Positions 1 to 8,301 of a DNA stretch of 54,379 bases are shown one piece after another. The translations under genes were made by a program, and so were the position numbers. The stretch is from SVTX01 sp051867975. GTDB taxonomy: Bacteria > Bacillota > Clostridia > Oscillospirales > CAG-272. The stretch is from positions 1-54,379 of the forward strand of contig JBJDZM010000038.1 of the NCBI GenBank assembly GCA_051867975.1, read 5' to 3'. Position 1 is the first letter of the stretch. Each line of letters opens with the position of its first letter. The notes beneath the pieces were generated by a model. That model saw nothing but the letters and a program-made list of their open reading frames with translations, searched no databases and had not been told where the DNA came from.

Positions 1-7
1 CCAATAC

Positions 8-36
8 ATTATACCATATTCTTTTCTGATTTTCCA
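8..36 (-). promoter_or_regulatory. Possible sigma-A promoter reading out of the window
   Basis: On the - strand TGGAAA and TATAAT are separated by 17 bases. It would drive a gene to the left of the window, divergent from the glycogen operon. The -35 has two deviations from TTGACA and no gene is visible, so this is tentative. Confidence 0.35.
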
Positions 37-171
37 CGGTTTTAAGAAAAGAACCATTATTTATGACAGCAAAAAACAGATTGGCACATTATGTCGAAAA
101 GGCAACCGAATCCGTAAGATTTTTTGTGAATATTGCTAAAAAATGGCTTGCATATTTGGAGAAAATGTTAC

Positions 172-200
172 TTGACATTTTTTCGTGTGAATGCTATAAT
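172..200 (+). promoter_or_regulatory. Sigma-A promoter of the glycogen operon
   Basis: Perfect TTGACA (172-177) and TATAAT (195-200) with a 17-base spacer; transcription should start near 207. This leaves a leader of about 100 bases before the first gene at 305. It is the only strong promoter seen ahead of the four closely spaced genes up to glgA. Bases 1-171 show no convincing gene. Confidence 0.85.
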
Positions 201-304
201 GAATACAGCAAGTTCGGTAGGCAGATATTCACTTTTGAAAATTAATAAAATGATTTCATTTTAAGTTTCCTATTTGTCGTCCGATTCAAAGAAAGGGATG
301 ACAT

Positions 305-1747
305 ATGTACGCGCAACAGATCGGTGATATGGAGGGAGCTGAAGGCCCCTCGATTATAACGGGCGCGTATTCAGATCTCGGCGCCCGAAAAAAGGGCGTT
401 TTTGTGTTTTTTAAGGTGTATGAGCCTTATGCCGACGATGTTTATCTTGTCGGTTCATTCAATGGGTGGCGTGAGACTCACCGTATGAAAAAAAACGAGC
501 GCGGCGTGTGGGAGATAAGACTCGGAAAGAGAGAGGCTTCCGACGGTGATCGCTACAAATACAAAATATATGGGAACGGACAAGCATTATATATTACCGA
601 TCCGTGCAGTGTCGAGACCGACGGTGAGCCTTATTATAACTCGGTGTATAGGGACGTTGAGTTTCTGTCACAGGTCAGATCGGACGATATTTTTATCCGA
701 CACGTTGATTCTCCGACAAGTATATATCAACTCGAGGTCGACGGGTGGCTTCCCGTCACAAATGCAGGTAAAGTCGATTACGAAAGGCTTGCAGACGAGC
801 TGTTGCCATATGTTTTGCAAATGGGATACACCCATGTAAATATATCCGAGTTGTTTGAAGAATATTACGATTTTGCCGAAAAAAAGAGTTCAAGGGCACT
901 TTTTGCTCCGAAGGGCGGTCGGGAGAGTTTTGCTTCTCTTTGTACTTTCGTCAACTTAATGCATAAAGCGTCGGTCGGAGTGCTTGTCGACTGGTATATA
1001 GACGAGAGTATAGGAGGTTATGATGCCGATCTGGCATTTTATACCGAAAATGCGCTCTATTGGATTGACAATTTCGGAGTAGACGGATTTGTAATAGGAT
1101 CATTTGAGTGCGGAGCGGAATTTTTCAGACAGCTTGTACATAGTATTAAAAGGGAGAGAAAAAAAGCTTACATAATTGCCGTGTCGGACGGGCGGACACG
1201 CCTGCCCGATGTTGATGCCTGCGTTGAACGCCCTGAAAGATATATCGGTCTTTTCAAAGGGGCAGACGGCAGAGAAGAGGAAATATGCACAAGGGCATCT
1301 GCCGCCGCATGCCTCCTTTTCGAAAAAGGGGTTATGCTCACCGAAGCGGGATTCGAGACAGGTCAGCAAAACGGTTTCTGCAAAGATGCTTTGAATGACA
1401 ATACAAATGCGAGGCTTCAGCTTTTTTGCTCTGAATTGAATTATGCATGTCTGTCACATGCTGATATCAGCGAATGTCGAAAAAACTCAAATGTCGTTTC
1501 AACTTGCGAACGTGACGGGATGAGAATAGTGAGACGGCAGACAGATGGCGGTGAGCTTGTGCTTATATGCGACCTTTGGGGCAGGGGCGGAGAATATCGG
1601 GTAGACGACGGCGGAGAATGGCGGATGATATTTGATTCAAACGGTTTACTCGGCATAGGGGGCGGCGCGCTCCTGCACAGCGCATGCGGTGAGACAGGTT
1701 TGAGGTTGTCACCGTACGGCTCGGTACTACTCAAGAAAAAAGTTTAG
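305..1747 (+). CDS. CBM48/GlgB-like protein, predicted catalytically inactive
   Basis: 480 residues, shorter than glycogen branching enzymes (usually above 600). Residues about 30-115 match a CBM48 domain (VYLVGSFNGW, then YKYKIYG). The middle follows the GlgB barrel: SIYQLEVDGW (139-148) as in SIYEVHLGSW, YTHVNISEL (175-183), VGVLVDW (224-230). The GH13 region with Arg and the Asp nucleophile (DGLRVDAV in GlgB) reads DGFVIGSF (260-267); the acid/base site AEES reads AVSD (292-295); no HD motif is recognisable. The C-terminal beta domain appears present. It is the first gene of the glg operon, 33 bases before glgC, with an AAAGGGA ribosome site. Inference: a glycogen-binding or regulatory pseudoenzyme. 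The open frame and intact translation signals argue against a decaying pseudogene. Confidence 0.75.
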   Translation: MYAQQIGDMEGAEGPSIITGAYSDLGARKKGVFVFFKVYEPYADDVYLVGSFNGWRETHRMKKNERGVWEIRLGKREASDGDRYKYKIYGNGQALYITDPCSVETDGEPYYNSVYRDVEFLSQVRSDDIFIRHVDSPTSIYQLEVDGWLPVTNAGKVDYERLADELLPYVLQMGYTHVNISELFEEYYDFAEKKSSRALFAPKGGRESFASLCTFVNLMHKASVGVLVDWYIDESIGGYDADLAFYTENALYWIDNFGVDGFVIGSFECGAEFFRQLVHSIKRERKKAYIIAVSDGRTRLPDVDACVERPERYIGLFKGADGREEEICTRASAAACLLFEKGVMLTEAGFETGQQNGFCKDALNDNTNARLQLFCSELNYACLSHADISECRKNSNVVSTCERDGMRIVRRQTDGGELVLICDLWGRGGEYRVDDGGEWRMIFDSNGLLGIGGGALLHSACGETGLRLSPYGSVLLKKKV

Positions 1748-1780
1748 ATAACAAATACACTTTGAAGAGGAGATGTTTTC

Positions 1781-2965
1781 ATGTTTAAGAAAAAAGAATG
1801 TGTAGCAATGCTATTGGCGGGCGGACAGGGTTCGAGACTCTATGCCTTGACTGTCAAGACCGCAAAGCCTGCTGTGCCCTTCGGAGGCAAATACAGGATA
1901 ATTGACTTTACACTGTCAAACTGTATCAACTCCGGTATTGACACCGTGGGAGTCCTCACACAGTATCAGCCCCTTGTACTCAATGAGTATATCGGTAACG
2001 GTCAGCCGTGGGACCTTGACCGCGTTTACGGCGGTGTCAAGATCCTGCCCCCGTATCAGGGACAGAAGTCTGCCGACTGGTATAAGGGAACGGCAAACGC
2101 GATATATCAGAACCTTGCCTTCATAAACAGATACGACACCGACTATGTCCTCATCCTCTCGGGTGACCATATCTATAAGATGGATTATGACAAAATGCTC
2201 AAATTCCACAAGGATAAGGGAGCGGACTGCACGATAGCGGTCATCGATGTTCCGATTGAAGAGGCAAGCCGATTCGGAATCATGAGTACCAACGAGGACG
2301 GCTCGATCTATAAGTTCTCGGAAAAGCCGAAGAACCCGGACAGCACGAGCGCCTCAATGGGAATCTACATATTCAACAAGGACAAACTTGAAAAATATCT
2401 TACAGAGGATGAGGCGGATCCGAATTCGTCAAATGACTTCGGAAAGAATATCATTCCCAATATGCTCGCCGCAGGCGAGAAGATGTTTGCGTATCCCTTT
2501 GAGGGGTATTGGAAGGACGTTGGAACCATCAATTCGCTCTGGGAGGCGAATATGGATCTTATCGGAAAGGAGCCTGTGCTTGATCTCGGTGACCCCGATT
2601 GGAGAGTATTCTCAAGGAATCAGTCCACGGGTCCTCAGTTTATAGCAAAGAACGCAAGGATAGAGAATTGCTATGTAACCGACGGATGCGAGATCTACGG
2701 AACCGTTATCAACAGTGTTCTCGGCGCGGGCGTTAAGGTCGGACACGGTGCGTACGTCAAGGACAGCGTGCTTATGGGAGACACCGAGATTTGTGCCGGG
2801 GCTACGGTCAACTATTCAATAATCGATACCAACGTAAAGATTGGCGCAGGCGCAACTGTCGGAGCCGCCCGTGAAAAGGCAAAAGGAATCACCGTTCTCG
2901 GCGAGGACGTTGAGGTTCCGAGCGGTTCCAATATCGAAGACGGCGCAATCATTTCGGAATTATAA
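1781..2965 (+). CDS. glgC: Glucose-1-phosphate adenylyltransferase, catalytic subunit
   Basis: 394 residues, normal length. GlgC makes ADP-glucose from ATP and glucose-1-phosphate, the committed step of bacterial glycogen synthesis. The N-terminal nucleotidyltransferase motif is intact (LLAGGQGSRLYALT, residues 11-24), followed by KPAVPFGGKYRIIDF and LSGDHIYKMDY. The C-terminal third carries the left-handed beta-helix hexapeptides. An AAGAGGAGA ribosome site precedes the ATG. It sits 33 bases after the GlgB-like gene and 15 bases before glgD, so it is co-transcribed. GlgC and GlgD form mixed tetramers in several Bacillota. Confidence 0.95.
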   Translation: MFKKKECVAMLLAGGQGSRLYALTVKTAKPAVPFGGKYRIIDFTLSNCINSGIDTVGVLTQYQPLVLNEYIGNGQPWDLDRVYGGVKILPPYQGQKSADWYKGTANAIYQNLAFINRYDTDYVLILSGDHIYKMDYDKMLKFHKDKGADCTIAVIDVPIEEASRFGIMSTNEDGSIYKFSEKPKNPDSTSASMGIYIFNKDKLEKYLTEDEADPNSSNDFGKNIIPNMLAAGEKMFAYPFEGYWKDVGTINSLWEANMDLIGKEPVLDLGDPDWRVFSRNQSTGPQFIAKNARIENCYVTDGCEIYGTVINSVLGAGVKVGHGAYVKDSVLMGDTEICAGATVNYSIIDTNVKIGAGATVGAAREKAKGITVLGEDVEVPSGSNIEDGAIISEL

Positions 2966-2980
2966 GAAGGGAGATACGCT

Positions 2981-4105
2981 ATGACTGCAGTAGGACTTAT
3001 ATTTTCAAACATACACGATAACAATATCCCCGAGCTTACGAAAATGAGAACGCTCGGAAGCGTACCCTTCGGAGGCAGATACCGCCTTGTCGACTTTGCG
3101 CTTTCAAGCATGGTCAACTCGGGAATTTCAAAAATAGGTATCGTAACGCACAACAATTATCAGTCGCTTATTGACCATCTCGGAAACGGTAAGGACTGGG
3201 ACCTCGCGCGCCGTTCGGGCGGAATAAAGATTCTGCCGCCCTACATCTCGGCGTTTGAGAATGCGGCATCAAACAAATATTATTCCTCAAGACTTGAGGC
3301 ACTGCTCGGAACGGTCAATTTCTTCAACAGATGTAATGAGGACTATGTCGTAATGTCGGACTGCGACGTTATTTGCAACGTCGACCTTAACGACGTTATT
3401 GAGCAGCATATAAGGACAGAGGCGGATATTACATTTGTCACAAAGATGACAACACCTTCATCTCATGAGACTGTGAGAGTGGTTGAATGTGACAAGGACG
3501 GAAATATTACCGATATCGTTGACAAGAAAAACGTATCCAAAAAATCAAGAGTATATATCAACATCATGGTACTCAAACGCACGTATCTCCTAAATGCTCT
3601 TGAAATCGCAATCAGCCGCGGATATACCAGCTTTATGCAGGATATCGTTCGCAAAAATATCAAAAAAGAGAAGTATATGATATACGACTACCAGGGCTGT
3701 TATGCACATATCGGCTCGATGGAGAGTTATTTCGATTGCTCAATGCAGCTCTTAGAGAGCGAGACACGTGAACAGCTCTTCGGAATCAAGAACCGCCCCG
3801 TGCTTACGAAGATAAGAAACTCTGCACCCACTCGCTATTGCGAGGGCGCGAAGGTATCTAACTCGGTCGTTGCAGAGGGATGCGTTATCGAGGGTACGGT
3901 TGAGAATTCTATTATTTTCAGAGGCGTTCACGTCGGAAAGGGAGCGGTCGTTAAAAACTGTATTCTTTTCCAGGATACATACGTCTGCCAGAATGCCGAG
4001 CTTAATTGCGTCATTACGGACAAAAACGTCATGATAAAAGACAAGAGAAAGCTTTCGGGACACCAGACAATGCCTTTCTACATCGGAAAGAATATGTCTG
4101 TTTGA
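2981..4105 (+). CDS. glgD: GlgD, regulatory-type subunit of ADP-glucose pyrophosphorylase
   Basis: 374 residues, a paralogue of GlgC. It keeps VPFGGRYRLVDFALSSMVNSGI and the C-terminal beta-helix, but the N-terminal GGxGxRL nucleotide loop is gone: the equivalent stretch reads GLIFSNIHDNNIPEL. GlgD proteins are known as non-catalytic partners that modulate GlgC. The ribosome site is AAGGGAG. It lies 15 bases after glgC and 27 bases before glgA. Confidence 0.92.
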   Translation: MTAVGLIFSNIHDNNIPELTKMRTLGSVPFGGRYRLVDFALSSMVNSGISKIGIVTHNNYQSLIDHLGNGKDWDLARRSGGIKILPPYISAFENAASNKYYSSRLEALLGTVNFFNRCNEDYVVMSDCDVICNVDLNDVIEQHIRTEADITFVTKMTTPSSHETVRVVECDKDGNITDIVDKKNVSKKSRVYINIMVLKRTYLLNALEIAISRGYTSFMQDIVRKNIKKEKYMIYDYQGCYAHIGSMESYFDCSMQLLESETREQLFGIKNRPVLTKIRNSAPTRYCEGAKVSNSVVAEGCVIEGTVENSIIFRGVHVGKGAVVKNCILFQDTYVCQNAELNCVITDKNVMIKDKRKLSGHQTMPFYIGKNMSV

Positions 4106-4132
4106 TAAGTTTTGCAAAAGGAAGGTCGGTTT

Positions 4133-5575
4133 ATGAAAAAAATACTATTTGTCGGCGCTGAGGTCATGCCTTTTGCGGCGACGGGCGGACTCGGAGACGT
4201 CATGGGTTCACTCCCGGCGGCTATCAAGGCACGCGAGAAGGACAACGTCGATGTAAGAGTGATCCTTCCGCTATACGGTACCGTCAGCGAAAAATGGCGC
4301 GCGCAAATGAAGGACGAAATCATATTTTATTTCAATCTTTCATGGAGGGATTCTTATTGCGGCATAAAGAGCCTGCAGAAGGACGGCGTTACATACTATT
4401 TCGTAGATAACGAATATTACTTTAAGCGCGGCGCGCTTTACGGCTTCTTCGATGACGGCGAAAGATATGCATATTTCTGCAAGGCGGTCATGGAGTCGCT
4501 CACAAGGCTCGGTTTTTACCCCGACATCATTCATGCAAATGATTGGCAGTCGGCACTGACCGTAGTGTATCTCAACACGAAGTACCGCAATATTGAGGGA
4601 CTTGAGAATACTAAGACGGTGTACACAATACACAATATTGAATATCAGGGAAAATATCCGTTTTCAATACTCGGAGATGTGTTTGATCTCGGTCCCGACA
4701 CGTATGCGCTTATGAGATATGATGATTGCATCAACCTCACGAAAGCGGCTATCGAGTGCGCGGACAGGGTTTCTACCGTAAGCCCCCGATATGCGCAGGA
4801 GATACAAACGGCGGAATATTCTCACGGACTTCATTACGTGCTTGAGAGAAATTCGCACAAGCTCTGCGGAATACTCAACGGCATCGATTATGACTACTAT
4901 AATCCGGCAAAGGACACCGTTCTGGCAAAAAATTATGACAGAAGAAACACGATAAGCGGCAAGAGGGAGAATAAGCTGGCGCTTCAGCGTGAGTATGGAT
5001 TGCCCGAGAGAGCCGATGTCCCGATGCTTGCCATTATTTCAAGGCTTGCAGGACACAAGGGACTTGACCTTGTATCGGAAATTGCATACGATGTTGTAGG
5101 GAACAATGATGTTCAGCTCGTTGTTCTCGGCAAGGGCGAGGCGAGATTTGAGCATTTCTTCTCTGAACTTGAGAGGAATTACCCCGACAAGGTAAGGGCG
5201 CTTTTGACGTATGACCGCGACCTTTCCAAGAAGATCTACGCGGCGTGCGACATCTTCGTCATGCCGTCCAAGAGCGAGCCTTGCGGACTCTCCCAAATGA
5301 TAGCGTCGAGATACGGAGCCGTACCTGTTGTCAGAGAGACAGGCGGACTTTATGACTCTATCAAGGGATATTGGGTGGACAACGGTGAAATCAAGGGCAA
5401 CGGATTTACATTTGCAAATTACTCATCCTATGAGCTTCGCGACAGAATACAGGCGGCATTGGCACTCTATTATGATGCTCCGCAATTCAAGAAATTTGTC
5501 GCAAAGATAACGGGAACCGATTTCTCGTGGGCAAGCTCTGCGGAGAAGTATATGGAGATGTACGAGTCAATTTAA
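4133..5575 (+). CDS. glgA: Glycogen synthase (GT5)
   Basis: 480 residues from the ATG at 4133, which has an AAGGAAGG ribosome site; an upstream in-frame TTG at 4112 lacks one. GlgA transfers glucose from ADP-glucose to the growing alpha-1,4-glucan. Visible motifs: HANDWQSALTVVYL, YTIHNIEYQG, KLCGILNGIDYDYYNP, ISRLAGHKGLDLV and the C-terminal SKSEPCGLSQMIASRYGAVPVVRETGGL, which contains the GT-B catalytic Glu and acceptor region. Odd point: the N-terminal KXGG motif reads AATGGLGDV, with Ala in place of the Lys. It is the last gene of the first glg block, before a hairpin at 5612-5641. Confidence 0.94.
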   Translation: MKKILFVGAEVMPFAATGGLGDVMGSLPAAIKAREKDNVDVRVILPLYGTVSEKWRAQMKDEIIFYFNLSWRDSYCGIKSLQKDGVTYYFVDNEYYFKRGALYGFFDDGERYAYFCKAVMESLTRLGFYPDIIHANDWQSALTVVYLNTKYRNIEGLENTKTVYTIHNIEYQGKYPFSILGDVFDLGPDTYALMRYDDCINLTKAAIECADRVSTVSPRYAQEIQTAEYSHGLHYVLERNSHKLCGILNGIDYDYYNPAKDTVLAKNYDRRNTISGKRENKLALQREYGLPERADVPMLAIISRLAGHKGLDLVSEIAYDVVGNNDVQLVVLGKGEARFEHFFSELERNYPDKVRALLTYDRDLSKKIYAACDIFVMPSKSEPCGLSQMIASRYGAVPVVRETGGLYDSIKGYWVDNGEIKGNGFTFANYSSYELRDRIQAALALYYDAPQFKKFVAKITGTDFSWASSAEKYMEMYESI

Positions 5576-5611
5576 GATAGGTATTTCTTAAAATTGAACA
5601 AAAAAATATGA

Positions 5612-5641
5612 GGCTGCCGTGAGGTTAAACACACGGCAGCC
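5612..5641 (+). terminator. Hairpin after glgA
   Basis: Ten-base stem GGCTGCCGTG / CACGGCAGCC with a ten-base loop, followed by a weak T stretch (GGGTTTTTA). It probably ends or reduces transcription of the glg block before glgP. Confidence 0.6.
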
Positions 5642-5715
5642 CCAAAGGGTTTTTAGGCGTGGCAGAGATAAGGATTTTTTATGTCGAATTTTAATGAAAA
5701 AACTTGTCTCTCCCA

Positions 5716-5745
5716 TGCTTAAAAAGCAGACTTTTACTGTATAAT
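5716..5745 (+). promoter_or_regulatory. Probable promoter of glgP
   Basis: A good TATAAT at 5740-5745 with only a weak -35 (TGCTTA at 5716-5721, spacer 18). It lies 42 bases before the glgP start and after the hairpin following glgA, which suggests separate control of glycogen breakdown. Confidence 0.45.
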
Positions 5746-5787
5746 CAGTAGTATATACATTCATGCAAAGAAAGGTAACAAGAAGAA

Positions 5788-8214
5788 ATGAACAAAGAAA
5801 AACTCAACCAGGCAAAAATCAAAGAGAACATTGAGACAAAACTTTCGAGATATTTCGGCTGCACTGCGGCAGAGGCATCAACGGATCAGATGTACAAAGC
5901 GGTATCAATGACCGTAAGGGATATTCTGACCGAAAAGCGCGGCGAATTCAAGAAGGAAGTGAACAAGGTCGGCGCAAAGCGCGTGTACTATATGTGTATG
6001 GAATTTCTGCTCGGTCGTTCGCTCAAGACCAACGTCTGCAACCTCGGACTCGACAAGGAGTATGGTGAAGCACTGAAAAAGCTCGGATTTGACCTCAATG
6101 ACTTATATGAGTGCGAGCCTGATGCGGGACTCGGTAACGGAGGACTCGGAAGACTTGCGGCGTGCTTTATGGACTCGCTCTCTTCTCTTGACTATCCCGC
6201 AACCGGCTTTTCTATCTGCTACGAATACGGTCTTTTCAAGCAGATGATAGTTGACGGCATGCAGGTAGAGCTTCCCGACGTTTGGCTTCCGGGTGGCGAG
6301 GTATGGCTGGTTCCGAGAACCGACCGTACGTTTATCGTTCGTTTCGGCGGACACGTAAGAGAGCAGTGGGAAAACAACCACATGACGATTATTTATGAGG
6401 ACGCCGAGGAGATCGAGGCGGTTCCTTACGATATGATGATATCGGGCGCGGACAGCAAGGCAGTAAGCCAGCTTCGTCTTTGGAAGGCGAGAAATATCCA
6501 GAACTTCAATATGGGTCTATTTACTCAGGGTCAGTATCAGAAGGCTCTTGAGGACAGCACGAACGCAGAGACAATATCAAAGGTTCTCTATCCCTCGGAC
6601 AATCACACGGAGGGTAAGTTGCTCCGCCTGACCCAGCAGTATTTCCTTGTTTCCGCATCGGTTCAGAGCATTATCCGCGACCATATGGCGGTCTACGGAA
6701 CGCTTGACAACCTTGAAGAAAAGGTCGCAATACACATAAACGATACTCACCCGGCTCTCTGTATTCCCGAGCTTATGAGAATTCTCGTTGACGATTATTT
6801 TTATTCATGGGAAAAGGCGTGGGATAAGGTCGTAAAGATCTGCTCATATACAAACCATACCGTAATGCCCGAAGCGCTTGAGACCTGGAATGAAGACCTC
6901 TTCCGTCTCAAATTGCCGAGAATATATACTATCGTAAAGGAAATAAATGAGAGATTCTGCCGTGAGGCTTGGGACGCGTTCCCCGGAAATTGGCAGAGAA
7001 TAAGCAAGATGAGCGTCGTAGGATACGGAAACGTCAGAATGGCGAACCTGTCTGTTATCGGCTCTCACTCGGTAAACGGCGTATCAAAGCTTCACTCCGA
7101 CATCTTGACAGAGACGATATTCAAGGATTTCTACAAGATGTATCCCGACAGATTTGACAATGTAACAAACGGTATCGCTCACCGCCGCTGGCTCTGTTAT
7201 TCCAACCCCGAGCTTGCAGCCCTTCTTGACGACTGCATCGGCACGGGTTACAGGCACAATCCCGTAGAACTTGCAAACTTTGCAAAGTTTGCAGACGATA
7301 AAGCGGTGCTTGACAGAGTCCGTTCAATAAAGCACGACAACAAGATTGCATTTGCAAATCACCTTTATAAGAAGACGGGCATGAAGCTTGATACCCACGC
7401 TGTGTTTGATGTTCAGATAAAGAGACTTCACGAGTATAAGCGTCAGCTTCTGAACGTCCTCAATATCATCGGTCTTTATCTTGACCTCAAAGACAACCCG
7501 GACATGGACATCCTGCCTCAGACCTTCATTTTCGGCGCAAAGGCGGCTCCGGGATACCAGATGGCAAAAAGAATAATCCAGCTTATCTGCATGATAAGCA
7601 AGGATATCGACCGCAATCCGAAGATTAAAGAAAAGCTCAACGTCGTATTCCTTGAAAACTATGACGTCAGCACTGCCGAGATACTCATTCCGTCTGCCGA
7701 TATTTCCGAACAGATTTCTCTTGCGGGTAAAGAGGCAAGCGGAACGGGATGCATGAAGCTCATGATAAACGGAGCCATAACGATAGGAACTCTTGACGGC
7801 GCAAATGTTGAAATGCTCGATGCTGTCGGAAGAGAGAATATGTATATCTTCGGTCTCACCGCCGAAGAGGTTGAGCAGACCTGGTTGCGCGGATACCGTT
7901 CAGCCGAGTTCTACTCCAACAACGAGAGACTTAAGAGGATCGTCAACTTCTTGGCTATCGGATTTGCAGGCGAGTCGTTTGCGGATATTGCAACCTACCT
8001 TCTCACAGGTCACGGAGTTGCAGACCCATATATGTGCCTTGCGGACTTTGAGTCATACAGACTTGCTCGTGAGGATATGCTCACCGCATATTCAGACAGA
8101 GAAAAGTGGACGCGCATGTCGCTTCTCAACACAAGCGCGGCAGGCTTCTTTGCGGCTGACCGCTCCATTAAGGAGTATGCCGACAAGTTCTGGAATCTTA
8201 AGCCGGTACACTGA
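5788..8214 (+). CDS. glgP: Glycogen/maltodextrin phosphorylase (GT35), intact copy
   Basis: 808 residues, full family length. It releases glucose-1-phosphate from glycogen or maltodextrin using phosphate and pyridoxal phosphate. Motifs: YEPDAGLGNGGLGRLAACF-like stretch near 110-127 (here CEPDAGLGNGG), HINDTHPAL, NVTNGIAHRRW, IKRLHEYKRQ and the PLP site KEASGTGCMKLMINGA with Lys657. The usual Asn two residues before that Lys is Cys655. The 3' end, from base 7838 (codon 684), is the left edge of the 13.7-kb duplication; the repeat of this end at 21581-21957 is only a fragment. Confidence 0.95.
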   Translation: MNKEKLNQAKIKENIETKLSRYFGCTAAEASTDQMYKAVSMTVRDILTEKRGEFKKEVNKVGAKRVYYMCMEFLLGRSLKTNVCNLGLDKEYGEALKKLGFDLNDLYECEPDAGLGNGGLGRLAACFMDSLSSLDYPATGFSICYEYGLFKQMIVDGMQVELPDVWLPGGEVWLVPRTDRTFIVRFGGHVREQWENNHMTIIYEDAEEIEAVPYDMMISGADSKAVSQLRLWKARNIQNFNMGLFTQGQYQKALEDSTNAETISKVLYPSDNHTEGKLLRLTQQYFLVSASVQSIIRDHMAVYGTLDNLEEKVAIHINDTHPALCIPELMRILVDDYFYSWEKAWDKVVKICSYTNHTVMPEALETWNEDLFRLKLPRIYTIVKEINERFCREAWDAFPGNWQRISKMSVVGYGNVRMANLSVIGSHSVNGVSKLHSDILTETIFKDFYKMYPDRFDNVTNGIAHRRWLCYSNPELAALLDDCIGTGYRHNPVELANFAKFADDKAVLDRVRSIKHDNKIAFANHLYKKTGMKLDTHAVFDVQIKRLHEYKRQLLNVLNIIGLYLDLKDNPDMDILPQTFIFGAKAAPGYQMAKRIIQLICMISKDIDRNPKIKEKLNVVFLENYDVSTAEILIPSADISEQISLAGKEASGTGCMKLMINGAITIGTLDGANVEMLDAVGRENMYIFGLTAEEVEQTWLRGYRSAEFYSNNERLKRIVNFLAIGFAGESFADIATYLLTGHGVADPYMCLADFESYRLAREDMLTAYSDREKWTRMSLLNTSAAGFFAADRSIKEYADKFWNLKPVH

Positions 8215-8228
8215 TAAAACGGCATAAT

Positions 8229-8281
8229 GGGGACGATGACCTCGTCCCCCGCTTGATTTTAATTTCGGGAGATCTTCCCGA
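8229..8281 (+). terminator. Two hairpins between glgP and the amylase (copy 1)
   Basis: GGGGACGA / TCGTCCCC (8229-8249) is followed by GATTTTAATTT and then TCGGGA / TCCCGA (8265-8281). They could attenuate transcription between glgP and the amylase gene. The T run is interrupted, so termination is uncertain. Confidence 0.4.
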
Positions 8282-8301
8282 TTATCAAAAAGGATAAACA
8301 G

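Noticed and set aside
63..245. 60-codon frame at the left end
   Set aside because: It runs across the TTGACA-17-TATAAT promoter of the glycogen operon, has no ribosome site and no recognisable protein.
305..1747. LSHADI (383-388) as the GH13 HD motif of the GlgB-like protein
   Set aside because: It falls after the stretch matching the end of the barrel (KGVMLTEAGF), in the position of the following LN..Y..L element, so it cannot be the catalytic HD.
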